Below, piece by piece: positions 9,446-17,778 of a stretch of DNA of 64,000 bases. The translations under genes were made by a program, and so were the position numbers. Positions within the stretch are counted from its first letter, which is position 1; every line of letters begins with the position of its first letter. Source of the stretch: Desulfolucanica intricata (lineage in GTDB: Bacteria; Bacillota; Desulfotomaculia; Desulfotomaculales; Desulfofarciminaceae); assembly GCF_001592105.1 (NCBI RefSeq), contig NZ_BCWE01000003.1:124001-188000 (forward strand), read 5' to 3'. The notes under the pieces are model-generated. The model was not told where the DNA came from and did no database searches. It worked only from the letters and a program-made list of their open reading frames with translations.

Positions 9446-9513
9446 TTAAAACACCCCCTTGTTTGATATTTAGTTTTTACTCCATACTCAAGTTTTTATG
9501 TATTTCTATAGAC

Positions 9514-9552
9514 AAAAAGGCTGCCGGCATACTAAATTCAGAGCGGCAGCCT
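9514..9552 (-). terminator. Terminator-like hairpin upstream of sleB
   Basis: A perfect 9-bp stem (AGGCTGCCG/CGGCAGCCT) with a 17-base loop is followed by a T run on the minus strand. No minus-strand gene lies upstream of it, so it may shield sleB from stray leftward transcription or act as a leader attenuator. Confidence 0.55.
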
Positions 9553-9740
9553 CACTGGCAAATGCAGTATACCCGGCTTCATCAAATTATTAACACTATT
9601 AACCACTATTCTTGCCATGTACCACCTATAGACTTTAGTATAACTAATTAGTTAAAATATAGATAATTCTTGAATTGGACGAGTATGTGTATTGTACACC
9701 CCTGAAACATTGAACAAATCCTAAGAAAATCCCGCCACTT

Positions 9741-9769
9741 GGGAGGAATACCGAAAGAAATAACGAATA
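9741..9769 (+). repeat. dsr-associated 29-bp motif, copy 1
   Basis: GGGAGGAATA, then a partly variable A-rich part, then TAACGAAT. About 24 of 29 positions match copy 2 at 9938-9966, 197 bp downstream. It lies about 280 bp before dsrA. Confidence 0.65.
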
Positions 9770-9937
9770 GTTTATCTAAATATTTTTGTTTTTAAGTTAC
9801 ATTGGTTCAATTTTATAAAACGACTCACTTGTGATCCAAAGCTTCAGGGCTTTTTTTATAGTTCGGCAGCGAATCTAAACTAATGTTTTTTTATATTTAT
9901 TTAGTTAGCTAAATTCTGAAAAAAAGCAATGTTTTCA

Positions 9938-9966
9938 GGGAGGAATAATGAAAAAAGTAACGAATT
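9938..9966 (+). repeat. dsr-associated 29-bp motif, copy 2
   Basis: GGGAGGAATA, an A-rich part, then TAACGAAT, ending in the small palindrome CGAATTATTCG. It lies about 84 bp before the dsrA start. A third copy lies upstream of the ferredoxin-dsrMK genes on the other strand. Confidence 0.65.
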
Positions 9967-9974
9967 ATTCGTAA
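9948..9974 (+). CDS. Possible 8-codon leader ORF upstream of dsrA
   Basis: ATG followed by seven sense codons and TAA would give MKKVTNYS. A GGGAGG ribosome-like site lies 4 bp upstream, a little closer than usual. It falls inside motif copy 2, and the other two motif copies lack the ATG, so the ORF may be accidental. Reported because it sits 77 bp ahead of dsrA in the likely leader. Confidence 0.3.
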   Translation: MKKVTNYS

Positions 9975-10050
9975 GGGGGTGGCTTAGGGCTATTTAAGGA
10001 ATAAGTTTTCTATTGTTTAAAACCTATGTTAACAAAAGGAGGTATTGTCA

Positions 10051-11469
10051 GTGACTTTTGAACCCAAAGAGCCAAAGAAAGAGATAAAGTATGATCAGGT
10101 GCGAATCTATACTGATGCAGAACTTAATAACTACACTGAAGAAGAGCTCAAGAATTTCAAAATCAAATATGATATTCCTGACGTAGAAGAACTGGAAAAA
10201 GGACCGTGGCCCAGCTTCGTGGCCGATGCTAAACAAGCTGCCCTGCACAGAAGAAAGCTTGCTGATGACCGGATGCTCATTGACAGAGACGTAATCGAAG
10301 ATATGCTGGGCCAGCTTCAAGTATCCTTTAATGATGGTGAAACTCACTGGAAGCACGGCGGTATCGTTGGTGTGTTTGGTTATGGCGGTGGCGTTATCGG
10401 AAGATATTCCGACCTGCCGGAGAAGTTCCCATCCATTGCCCATTTCCATACCATACGTCTTAACCAGCCTGCCAGTAAGTGTTACAACACCGATTTCTTG
10501 CGGACTCTCTGTGACTTGTGGGAGTATCGTGGTAGCGGTTTATTAAACCTGCACGGTTCCACCGGTGACATTATTCTCTTAGGTACCACCACCGAGCAGT
10601 TGGAGCCAATCTTCTTTGAAGCTACTCACGTGCTTGACCAGGACATCGGAGGATCAGGTTCTAACTTGCGTACACCTTCCTGCTGCATCGGTAAGGCTCG
10701 CTGTGAGTGGGCATGTATTGATACTCAGGAAATGTGCTACGAAATGACCAATTACTATCAGGATGAGCTGCACCGTCCTGCTTTCCCCTATAAATTTAAG
10801 TTTAAGTTTGACGGTTGCCCCATGGGCTGCGTTGCTTCCATCGCCCGTTCCGATATGTCCTTTATCGGTACCTGGAGAGATGATATTCGTATCGATCAGG
10901 AAGCTGTTAAAGCCTATATTGCAGGTGATTTGACACCGAACGCAGGTGCCCACGGCGGAAAAGAATGGGGTAAATTTGATATCCAGAAAGAAGTTATTGA
11001 GCGTTGCCCGACCGGCTGTATGGAAATGGTAGACGGCGAACTCAAGATTGACAATGCAAACTGTACCCGCTGCATGCACTGTATCGCTGTTATGCCGAGA
11101 GCTTTAAGACCCGGTACCGATACAGGTGTTAGCATTCTGTTAGGAGCTAAGGCACCTATTCTTGACGGTGCTCAGATGGCTACACTGGCTGTTCCGTTTA
11201 TGAAAGCTGAACCACCTTATGATAACATTAAAGAATTAATTGAGAAGATTTGGGAGCTGTGGATGGAAGAAGGCCGGAACCGCGAGCGTCTGGGAGAACT
11301 TATCCAGCGCATGACTCTGCCCAAATTTATGGAAACCATCGGACTTCCACCTATGCCGCAAATGGTTAAGGCACCTCGCTCCAACCCGTACATCTTGTGG
11401 AAAGAAGAAGACGTACCCGGTGGCTGGAAGCGTAGTATTGAAGATTATCGGGCTAGACACAAGAGATAA
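10051..11469 (+). CDS. dsrA: Dissimilatory sulfite reductase, alpha subunit
   Basis: With DsrB forms the cytoplasmic alpha2beta2 enzyme that reduces sulfite in sulfate respiration; the product sulfur is passed to DsrC. A 472-residue protein with siroheme/4Fe-4S cysteines in CCIGKARCEWAC (about 211-222) and GCPMGC (about 255-260). An inserted ferredoxin domain follows with CPTGC (about 319-323) and CTRCMHC (about 338-344). I chose GTG 10051 because AGGAGG lies 8 bp before it; an in-frame TTG at 10045 would sit only 2 bp from that site. First gene of dsrABD, transcribed towards oriC. Confidence 0.97.
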   Translation: MTFEPKEPKKEIKYDQVRIYTDAELNNYTEEELKNFKIKYDIPDVEELEKGPWPSFVADAKQAALHRRKLADDRMLIDRDVIEDMLGQLQVSFNDGETHWKHGGIVGVFGYGGGVIGRYSDLPEKFPSIAHFHTIRLNQPASKCYNTDFLRTLCDLWEYRGSGLLNLHGSTGDIILLGTTTEQLEPIFFEATHVLDQDIGGSGSNLRTPSCCIGKARCEWACIDTQEMCYEMTNYYQDELHRPAFPYKFKFKFDGCPMGCVASIARSDMSFIGTWRDDIRIDQEAVKAYIAGDLTPNAGAHGGKEWGKFDIQKEVIERCPTGCMEMVDGELKIDNANCTRCMHCIAVMPRALRPGTDTGVSILLGAKAPILDGAQMATLAVPFMKAEPPYDNIKELIEKIWELWMEEGRNRERLGELIQRMTLPKFMETIGLPPMPQMVKAPRSNPYILWKEEDVPGGWKRSIEDYRARHKR

Positions 11470-11516
11470 TAAAAAATTGATATCATAGATATAATAAGAG
11501 ATAGGAGGTTCGTGTA

Positions 11517-12704
11517 ATGTCATTATCCTTAGAAAGACTTGGAAGATACAACCCAGAAAAACCACTGGAAAACAGGCTTACTGACATGGGCCCGAGACAC
11601 TATTGGGAGTATTTTCCTCCTGTTATAAAGAATAATTATGGAAAATGGGCTTATCATGATATTTTAGAGCCGGGTGTTATGGTGCACGTATCAGAAACCG
11701 GAGATAAAGTTTTTACCGTTAGATGCGGTGCTGCTCGTTTTATGACTGTTGAATTAGTTCGGGAAATTTGTGAGATTGCTGACAAGCACTGCGATGGTTA
11801 TGTTCGCTTCACCACCCGCAACAACATCGAATTTATGGTGGACAGCAGTGATAAATTAGAAGCCCTTAAGAAAGACTTGGCCAGCCGGAAATTTGTTTCC
11901 GGAAGCTTCAAGTTCCCTATCGGTGGTACCGGTGCAGGTGTAACCAACATTGTTCATACACAAGGCTTTATCCACTGCCATACCCCTGCCACTGATGCTT
12001 CATCAATGGTTAAGTCAGTTGCTGATGAGCTGTTTGATTATTTTACCGGTATGACCCTTCCGGCCAAGGTTCGTGTTTCCATGGCTTGCTGCCTGAACAT
12101 GTGCGGTGCAGTTCACTGTTCTGACATCGCTATGTTAGGTTATCACCGGAAACCTCCTATTATTGACCATGAAATTATCAGTAAGGTTTGCGAAATTCCG
12201 CTTGCTATTACAGCTTGTCCAGTAGGAGCAATTTCACCGGATAAAACCAAAGACGGCGGAAAAACCGTTAAAATTAAAGGTGAACGCTGCATGTTCTGCG
12301 GTAACTGCTATACCATGTGTCAGGCTTTACCGCTTGCAGATAAAGAAGGTGACGGTGTAACCATCCTGGCCGGAGGTAAGATTTCCAACAGAATCAGTGA
12401 ACCCAAATTCTCCAAGGTTGTTGTTCCGTGGTTACCGAACAACTTCCCGAGATTCCCTGAAGTTGTTGAAACTGTTAAAAAGATCATTAACGCCTATGCT
12501 AATGATGCCAACAAGTATGAGCGTCTTGGTGACTGGGCTGAGAGAATCGGTTGGGAAAAATTCTTCGAGAAAACCGGCTTAGAATTCACTGAGCACCTGC
12601 TTGATGATTATCGCCTTGCTTATGACACCTGGCGGACCAGCACCCAATTTAAATACACTGATGCTGCATGGGCTGTTTCAAAAGCAGCAGGTGGAATTGA
12701 GTAG
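11517..12704 (+). CDS. dsrB: Dissimilatory sulfite reductase, beta subunit
   Basis: Partner of DsrA, carrying the catalytically active siroheme-type centre in known enzymes. 395 residues. The fold shows the sulfite reductase repeats ([11 protein letters not shown] about 96-106), cofactor cysteines in [11 protein letters not shown] (about 154) and [12 protein letters not shown] (about 190-201), and a ferredoxin insert [11 protein letters not shown] (about 258-268). Ends with SKAAGGIE. An AGGAGG site precedes ATG 11517; the 47-bp gap after dsrA holds no terminator, so the genes are one operon. Confidence 0.97.
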   Translation: MSLSLERLGRYNPEKPLENRLTDMGPRHYWEYFPPVIKNNYGKWAYHDILEPGVMVHVSETGDKVFTVRCGAARFMTVELVREICEIADKHCDGYVRFTTRNNIEFMVDSSDKLEALKKDLASRKFVSGSFKFPIGGTGAGVTNIVHTQGFIHCHTPATDASSMVKSVADELFDYFTGMTLPAKVRVSMACCLNMCGAVHCSDIAMLGYHRKPPIIDHEIISKVCEIPLAITACPVGAISPDKTKDGGKTVKIKGERCMFCGNCYTMCQALPLADKEGDGVTILAGGKISNRISEPKFSKVVVPWLPNNFPRFPEVVETVKKIINAYANDANKYERLGDWAERIGWEKFFEKTGLEFTEHLLDDYRLAYDTWRTSTQFKYTDAAWAVSKAAGGIE

Positions 12705-12729
12705 GATCGCCTGATATAAAGGAGATGTT

Positions 12730-12966
12730 ATGATGGAAGATATCAAAAAAGCTATACTGGATTTTGCCGAAGGCAGCAAAAAGACCAAATTTTACTTCAA
12801 AGACATGGAAAAAGCGGTTCAAAAAGTATTTCCGGATGCTAAGTCAAGACAAATCAAGAAGGCCGCTACTGAACTTGTTAATGAAGAAAAATTGATCTTC
12901 TTCTCAACCGGCAGCAGCACAATGTACGGCTTAAAAGGTCGTGGCATGACTGAAGATCCCGAATAA
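12730..12966 (+). CDS. dsrD: DsrD, small winged-helix protein of sulfite reduction
   Basis: A 78-residue protein matching DsrD, found next to dsrAB in sulfate reducers. The known structure is a winged helix; work on DsrD of other sulfate reducers reports that it activates DsrAB. Seen here: helix-rich KKAILDFAEGSKKTKFYFKD, then a helix-turn region SRQIKKAATELVNEEKLIFF and a wing-like GSSTMYGLKGRG. Two ATG codons in tandem (12730 and 12733) could start it behind AAAGGAG. Third gene of the dsr operon, followed by a terminator. Confidence 0.95.
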   Translation: MMEDIKKAILDFAEGSKKTKFYFKDMEKAVQKVFPDAKSRQIKKAATELVNEEKLIFFSTGSSTMYGLKGRGMTEDPE

Positions 12967-12988
12967 AGATTAGCTATTTAAATTTGAA

Positions 12989-13024
12989 GAGGTTGTTATC
13001 CACGTGGTAACGACCTCTCTCTTC
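12989..13024 (+). terminator. Terminator after dsrABD
   Basis: A 10-bp stem (GAGGTTGTTA/TAACGACCTC, one G-U pair) with a 9-base loop, followed by a pyrimidine-rich stretch, 22 bp after the dsrD stop. The next gene starts only 40 bp on, so some readthrough is likely. Confidence 0.75.
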
Positions 13025-13063
13025 TTTATTAATTTTACAAATATAAGTAGAAAGGCAGATAAC

Positions 13064-13690
13064 ATGAAAACACCACAACGTTCAGACAAATTTATTGCGG
13101 AACAAATCAGCATGTTAAATGAAAATCCGGAATGTGCCAATGCACAGTACAATTTAGGGGTTACCCTGATGGAGCAGGGTCGTTTGGAAGAAGCTATACC
13201 TTTTTTTGAGGAAGCTATCGCTAACAGCGGCAGGATGTTTGAAGGTTGTGTCAACCTTGGATATATTTATTTTAAAATCGGTGATCTGGAAAGGGTTATA
13301 GAATATAATAAAAAGGCTGTTGAAATTGAACCGAGATATGCCCGCGGTTATGCAAATCTAGGATTTGCATATTTAGAAGCGGCCAGAACTGAAGAAGCTA
13401 TCGAGGCCCTGGAAAAAGCAATTGAATTAAACCCGGAAATCGCCCAAGCCTGGAGCAATTTAATAAATGCTTATCTCCAAAACAATAATATTGAAAAGGC
13501 AATTGAGACCGGGGAAAAATTAGTAGCCTTTGCACCCGGGTTTTCCCTTGGACATAATAACCTCGCCTTTGCTTACTACTGTAACGATGATTATGAAAAG
13601 GCTATCAAGCATGTTGATATAGCCTTGGAGCAGGGTTTTCAGGTACACCCTGAATTTCTTAATAAACTGAAGCCCTACCGTACAAAATGA
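13064..13690 (+). CDS. Tetratricopeptide-repeat protein downstream of dsrABD
   Basis: A 208-residue cytoplasmic protein built of about five TPR units: recurrent patterns such as NAQYNLGVTLMEQGRLEEAI, ARGYANLGFAYLEAARTEEAI and AQAWSNLINAYLQNNNIEKAI at 34-residue spacing. TPR units bind protein partners; the partner is unknown. The ATG at 13064 has AAAGG 9 bp upstream. Its TGA overlaps the start of the cysteine-cluster gene that follows, so the two are tightly coupled and may act together. The position next to dsrABD suggests a role in sulfite-reductase assembly or sulfur trafficking, but that is inference. Confidence 0.85.
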   Translation: MKTPQRSDKFIAEQISMLNENPECANAQYNLGVTLMEQGRLEEAIPFFEEAIANSGRMFEGCVNLGYIYFKIGDLERVIEYNKKAVEIEPRYARGYANLGFAYLEAARTEEAIEALEKAIELNPEIAQAWSNLINAYLQNNNIEKAIETGEKLVAFAPGFSLGHNNLAFAYYCNDDYEKAIKHVDIALEQGFQVHPEFLNKLKPYRTK

Positions 13691-14307
13691 TGGATAAATT
13701 CAAAGATTTATTTCAAGAGTATGAATTATTGGTAGCAAAGGCAGATCAAGCATTTCAAGAAATGACTAAAGATTATAGGGCCAATATCAATTGTGATATT
13801 CAATGTTCCGATTGCTGTAATGCTGTATTTGGGCTTTTTCTAATTGAATCTGCGTATCTCAATCACCACTTTAACAAGTTGGATCGAACTATAAGACGGG
13901 CAGCTGCCTCCAAAGGAGATAAATTTGATAAAGCTCTGCTTGAATTAGAAAAGAAGTTTCAAGAGAATAAAAATAAAGGTCAAGCCCTGGAAAAAATAAG
14001 AATCGGCTGCCCGCTTTTAAATGATGAGCAGAAGTGCTCCTTATATAAGCACAGACCGATTACCTGCAGGGTATATGGTATTCCAACCATAATCAACGGG
14101 CAGATTCATGCCTGCTGGAAGGCAGGCTTTAAAAAAGGTGAATCATACCCTGCCTTTGACCTTGACAGTGCATATAAAGAACTCTACAATTTATCAAAAA
14201 GGCTTCTGGAAAGGGTTGGCCACAAAGACATGGACAAAGCATCACTTTTAGTATCAGTCTCTAAGTCCATAAAAACTCCTCTTGAAGACCTTATCAATGA
14301 AATATAA
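13687..14307 (+). CDS. YkgJ-family cysteine-cluster protein
   Basis: A 206-residue protein of the YkgJ/putative zinc- or iron-chelating family. Seen: CDIQCSDCC near residue 36-43, then CPLLNDEQKCSLYKHRPITCRVYG (about 115-138) and a later cysteine in IHACWK, the usual eight-cysteine arrangement. The family is thought to bind a metal or Fe-S cluster; no reaction is established. It begins inside the stop codon of the TPR gene. A hairpin terminator follows. Its place behind dsrABD hints at metallocluster handling for sulfite reduction, which is inference. Confidence 0.8.
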   Translation: MMDKFKDLFQEYELLVAKADQAFQEMTKDYRANINCDIQCSDCCNAVFGLFLIESAYLNHHFNKLDRTIRRAAASKGDKFDKALLELEKKFQENKNKGQALEKIRIGCPLLNDEQKCSLYKHRPITCRVYGIPTIINGQIHACWKAGFKKGESYPAFDLDSAYKELYNLSKRLLERVGHKDMDKASLLVSVSKSIKTPLEDLINEI

Positions 14308-14383
14308 ACGGTCACCACAAAAAATATACCTTTCCAGTTGCCTAAAAAGACGCCGGTTTAATGCATGTAAGTTATCTCCTTAA

Positions 14384-14430
14384 ACAGTGTAAATCCTTTA
14401 TTAAATGATAAGGGATTACACTGTTTTTTG
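14384..14430 (+). terminator. Terminator after the TPR/YkgJ genes
   Basis: A long stem (ACAGTGTAA.../...TTACACTGT, about 13-15 bp with small mismatches) followed by T6 on the plus strand, 77 bp after the YkgJ-family stop. Confidence 0.85.
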
Positions 14431-14574
14431 TTTCATACAAATTCTATAACAATAAAGTTCTTAACAAAGGGATTTCCTATAAGCAGGAAAAAATAAACAC
14501 AAAAAAACACTCCCCGTCTTCATAGTTTGTATATTCTAGAAAAACAAGAAGTGCTTAATAGTGAAAATTTGTTT

Positions 14575-15708
14575 TTAACTAACATTATTCAGTGCCTCAA
14601 CAGCCAGCTGCCTGACAGTTTTTTTAACAATTTCACCGTTTTCATATATGTCAATTTCTTCTTCATCCTCACAAAGCTTTTCTAAATCACTTTTAGCCTC
14701 TGCTATACCCAGATAACCCAAAAGCAGAGCTGTGTAACCCCTGATTTCAGGATTAGGGTCACTTAATAAAGGTGTAAAATAATATTTTCGGTTTTTTATA
14801 AGTTCGGGTCTTACTTCGGCTATTCTTGTAATAGCTTTTAAAACCTTTGGCCGGAGCAGTTCGTCCTCCATGGACTGGTAAAGTGTAGAAATATATCCGG
14901 CATAAATGTCAGGCGAGTTTGCAATAATTTCTCCGATTGATTCTATGGCTCCCCAGCCGGAAGTGCCGGGCTCCGAGAAGTTGCTGAACAACCTTTGCAG
15001 AAGCTTAGCCACGGCACCCGGATCCCTGTTTGCAATAATTGCAGATACCCGCCCCAATATTTCTGTCGCTCTTAACCTGAGAAGCTCGTCACCTGAGTAG
15101 AGCAGGCGTTGCAGATCCCTGATAATTCTCTTATCCCGCCGGGCTATATCCACCAGCAATTCCACTTTATAATCACTTACCATAGCCTCAATTTCTTTTT
15201 TTGAATATTTTTTCGCAGTATTAAGATCAGCAGGCGGAACAAAATCTGAAGTGACTGTTTTAGCCTTCTCCAGTTTCTTTTGAACACCCTGCTGTGCGAA
15301 TTCCTGAATATCACGGTGTAATTTAATAAAATATAATGCCCCGGTTACTCTCCTGCCTTCATAAGAACCGGTCGAAACAATCAAATTACTCTCCATATCA
15401 TAGTTTTCAATTATTGCCTGAAGGTAATCCTCTTCAGGCAACAAATCCCATGCCAAATCCCAGTCCATGTTGCATCCAAAGACAAGAGCTTCAGCATAGG
15501 CAGCTCCAAGATTGTGTCCGGTTATATCAAAAGCGTATACAGCACCACAGGAGCAGGAGCCCACGGGCATCTCACCGGGCCTTCGCGTATCTAATTCCTT
15601 TGGTCTTTCAATCAGCATCCCGCAAAAAGGACAAGTTGGCTTGACCAAATAATAATCTTTTTTAAAAGATCCGGTGCTGTAGAGCTTTGAGTTATTATTT
15701 GTATTCAT
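14575..15708 (-). CDS. HEAT-repeat protein with N-terminal zinc ribbon
   Basis: 377 residues. The N-terminal part has paired CxxC motifs (CPFCG near 26 and CSCG near 52), a likely zinc ribbon. The C-terminal half (about 180-370) is helical and HEAT-like, for example ELLRLRATEILGRVSAI and EIRGYTALLLGYLGIAEA. It resembles HEAT-repeat proteins of sulfate reducers annotated as the DVU0298 family, from memory and not checked. Such repeats mediate protein contacts; no enzyme motif is visible. The ribosome site is poor, so the start is uncertain. It is the last gene of the leftward dsr half and faces the dsrABD operon tail to tail. Confidence 0.75.
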   Translation of the reverse strand: MNTNNNSKLYSTGSFKKDYYLVKPTCPFCGMLIERPKELDTRRPGEMPVGSCSCGAVYAFDITGHNLGAAYAEALVFGCNMDWDLAWDLLPEEDYLQAIIENYDMESNLIVSTGSYEGRRVTGALYFIKLHRDIQEFAQQGVQKKLEKAKTVTSDFVPPADLNTAKKYSKKEIEAMVSDYKVELLVDIARRDKRIIRDLQRLLYSGDELLRLRATEILGRVSAIIANRDPGAVAKLLQRLFSNFSEPGTSGWGAIESIGEIIANSPDIYAGYISTLYQSMEDELLRPKVLKAITRIAEVRPELIKNRKYYFTPLLSDPNPEIRGYTALLLGYLGIAEAKSDLEKLCEDEEEIDIYENGEIVKKTVRQLAVEALNNVS

Positions 15709-15741
15709 AAGCTGCTTTGCCCACGCCCCCCTTCATTAGAA

Positions 15742-15999
15742 TTATCTTTCGTATCCCGGTATTTCCAGAGTAGTACAGCCACTTCCAGGGCTGCAGGACT
15801 TAGTTTCTACGCTTGGTTTTGTACCTGTTTTACCACCGGACTTTCCTGTTCCCATTTGATAATTAGTTTTACTGATTACACGTTCAAACGAATCGGATTT
15901 GCACTTGGGACATTCCAACTTAACTTCTTCCTTAGGATTTATAAAAAGCTTTTCAAAAAGTTCTCCGCATTTTAAACAGCGAAACTCATAAATAGGCAT
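15742..15999 (-). CDS. FmdB-type zinc-ribbon protein
   Basis: An 85-residue protein beginning MPIYEFRCLKCGELFEKL, the hallmark of the FmdB/regulatory zinc-ribbon family, with a second pair CPKC about 20 residues later. The tail is rich in Gly, Ser and Lys and carries CSPGSGC. FmdB relatives are linked to regulation, but direct functions are poorly known. I chose the ATG at 15999 (AAGGGAG about 11 bp upstream) rather than the in-frame ATG at 20 bases earlier, which touches the ribosome site. It lies between dsrN and the HEAT gene. Confidence 0.85.
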   Translation of the reverse strand: MPIYEFRCLKCGELFEKLFINPKEEVKLECPKCKSDSFERVISKTNYQMGTGKSGGKTGTKPSVETKSCSPGSGCTTLEIPGYER

Positions 16000-16089
16000 A
16001 TTTATTTCATCTCCCTTCAAAACATGCCCCCACCTTACTCTTTACCCTCAGAAGTATATCAGTAAGAATAAAGGCATGTCAAATATTTA

Positions 16090-17538
16090 TCATATTGCGT
16101 ATTTTGAACTTCTATAAACCTTTGAGTATTCCTTCGCTTGTTTAACCATATTAACTGCCCATTCCTTAACAGAAAGTGCGTGTAAATGGTTATATGCAGC
16201 CAATACATTTTTATAAACCAAACCGTCATTTTTACCGTCAATACCCCAACCGCGAGTGACCTTATATGCAAAGTTTAGCTTTTCATAATCTAAATTTATG
16301 ACCTTTGAATGATGAAACTCATGTCCCTTAAAAACAGTGCCTTTGTTGAAAAAAGCGTTGTCCGTCACCACCTCAACATTCATATATCCATGGCCCTGAG
16401 GCTTATTAATCATTTGAATATCAAAGGGCAGAATTCCCACCATCTTATAAGATTTATCTCCCCATATTATATTTCTACCCAGATACATAAGACCGCCGCA
16501 TTCAGCATAAACCGGCAGACCTGCCTCTATTTTATTATATATATCAGTTTTCATGGTCTCATTAGCTTCCAATTGAGCTGCAAAAACCTCAGGGAAACCT
16601 CCTCCGATAAACAATGCATCTATTGACGGCAGCCTTTTATCTACCAGTGCATCAATAACCTTTATTTCAGCACCGGCATCACGCAGAGCTTCAATATTCT
16701 CAGGATAGTAAAAGCTAAAAGCCCTGTCCTGGATTATCCCTATAACCGGCTTTTCTCCGGTATTTGCTTTTACTATATCGCCGTCTGTGTCCCAAGCAAC
16801 CGCAGTTTCATTACAAACTTCAGCTCTGACTAAAGATCCGGCACTTGAGGCAATCTCCAAAAGCTTATCTAAATCCAGATATTGTCCGGCTGATTTACCG
16901 ACGGTTTCCACTGTCTGATCCAGCTCATCGTTTTCTTTAGCCGGTATGAGACCTAAATGGCGATCCGGGATAATAAATTGCTGACCTTTCGGTATAGCTC
17001 CGAGAACAGGAATACCGCAGTAATGCTCGATGGCTGAACGCAGCATGTTTTCATGCCTGGGTCTGGCAACTTTATTCAAAATTATCCCGGCAATATGCAC
17101 CTCAGGGTCAAAATACTGAAAACCCTTAACCAGAGCCGCCACACTGCGTGTCATTCTTGTTGTATCTACCACCAGCACTACAGGGGAGCAAATAGCTTTT
17201 GCAATTTCAGCTGTACTCCCGCTCCCTTCAAGGTCCACCCCGTCAAATAAACCCATTGCCCCTTCAACAATACCAATATCAGCATCAAAAGCTCCTCTAA
17301 TAAAAGATTCTTTTATTGTCTCTTTGCTCATCAAATAGCTGTCCAGGTTACGACAAGCCCTGCCGGTAATTCTTGTCATCCAGCTGGGATCTATGAAGTC
17401 CGGTCCTTTTTTATATGGCTGTATAGTAAGATTTTTATTCGTTATTAATGCTGCTAAGATGCCCAGTGTAATTGTTGTCTTTCCGGAATGGCCCTGGGGT
17501 GCACCTATAACCAGGCGCGGAATATTATATTTGCTCAT
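16090..17538 (-). CDS. dsrN: DsrN: CbiA/CobB-type glutamine amidotransferase, probable siroheme amidase
   Basis: 482 residues. N-terminal dethiobiotin-synthetase-like ATP domain with GAPQGHSGKTTITLGIL (about 13-29) and KKGPDFIDP; C-terminal class I glutamine amidotransferase triad-like domain with GGGFPEVFA (about 313-321), YAECGGLMYLG (nucleophile Cys near 346) and a late HNHL-like AYNHLHAL. The family amidates side chains of cobyrinic acid using ATP and glutamine. Genes of this type inside dsr clusters are named dsrN and are thought to amidate siroheme for DsrAB. The dsrC and dsrMK neighbours favour that role, but a cobalamin function (cbiA) cannot be excluded. Length is typical. Confidence 0.85.
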   Translation of the reverse strand: MSKYNIPRLVIGAPQGHSGKTTITLGILAALITNKNLTIQPYKKGPDFIDPSWMTRITGRACRNLDSYLMSKETIKESFIRGAFDADIGIVEGAMGLFDGVDLEGSGSTAEIAKAICSPVVLVVDTTRMTRSVAALVKGFQYFDPEVHIAGIILNKVARPRHENMLRSAIEHYCGIPVLGAIPKGQQFIIPDRHLGLIPAKENDELDQTVETVGKSAGQYLDLDKLLEIASSAGSLVRAEVCNETAVAWDTDGDIVKANTGEKPVIGIIQDRAFSFYYPENIEALRDAGAEIKVIDALVDKRLPSIDALFIGGGFPEVFAAQLEANETMKTDIYNKIEAGLPVYAECGGLMYLGRNIIWGDKSYKMVGILPFDIQMINKPQGHGYMNVEVVTDNAFFNKGTVFKGHEFHHSKVINLDYEKLNFAYKVTRGWGIDGKNDGLVYKNVLAAYNHLHALSVKEWAVNMVKQAKEYSKVYRSSKYAI

Positions 17539-17591
17539 TTTTCATCCCTGCCTTTCTCGGAACTAAGGATATTAATATATTTATTATACAC

Positions 17592-17672
17592 AAAAACAAT
17601 GCCCGAATGTAGCCAGACAGCTATATTTCCTGCAGGTAAAACTGCAAAAAAACTGTCTTGCCACCCCCGGGC
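17592..17672 (-). other. Nested RNA-like structure between dsrC and dsrN
   Basis: Three nested helices can form on the minus-strand transcript: GCCCG/CGGGC (17601-17605 with 17668-17672), AGACAG/CTGTCT (17615-17620 with 17653-17658) and TGCAG/CTGCA (17631-17635 with 17642-17646). ATTGTTTTTG follows. It may be an elaborate terminator after dsrC or a structured leader of dsrN. It does not match a riboswitch class I recognise. Confidence 0.5.
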
Positions 17673-17778
17673 TCAATTCCTGTTATCAAACATAAATCAA
17701 TATAACAACCCATTACCTTAAGGGCGCACCATGAAAGGTATGCCCAATTTACCAGGCAAAATTCCTAAAAGACTTATA

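Larger units (their letters stand above)
9446..10050. other. Long divergent intergenic region between sleB and dsrA
   Basis: About 600 bp separate the divergently transcribed sleB and dsrA genes. Contents I can support: a minus-strand terminator-like hairpin (9514-9552), two copies of a 29-bp motif (9741-9769 and 9938-9966), an 8-codon mini-ORF (9948-9974) and the dsrA ribosome site (AGGAGG at 10037-10042). A weak 5-bp stem followed by T7 near 9840-9860 is not convincing. I could not assign a dsrA promoter. Confidence 0.7.

Noticed and set aside
9840-9862. Plus-strand hairpin with T7 before dsrA
   Set aside because: The stem is only about 5 bp, and no upstream rightward gene exists.
10048-11079. 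Long open frames on the strand opposite dsrA
   Set aside because: They are shadows of the conserved dsrA frame, have no ribosome site, and their composition follows dsrA codon use.
14431-14574. Leftward terminator after the HEAT gene
   Set aside because: A 6-bp stem with a loop of about 40 bases before T7 is too weak to call.
17539-17778. Cobalamin or molybdenum-cofactor riboswitch between dsrC and dsrN
   Set aside because: None of the conserved core sequences of those classes could be placed. Left as an unnamed structure.
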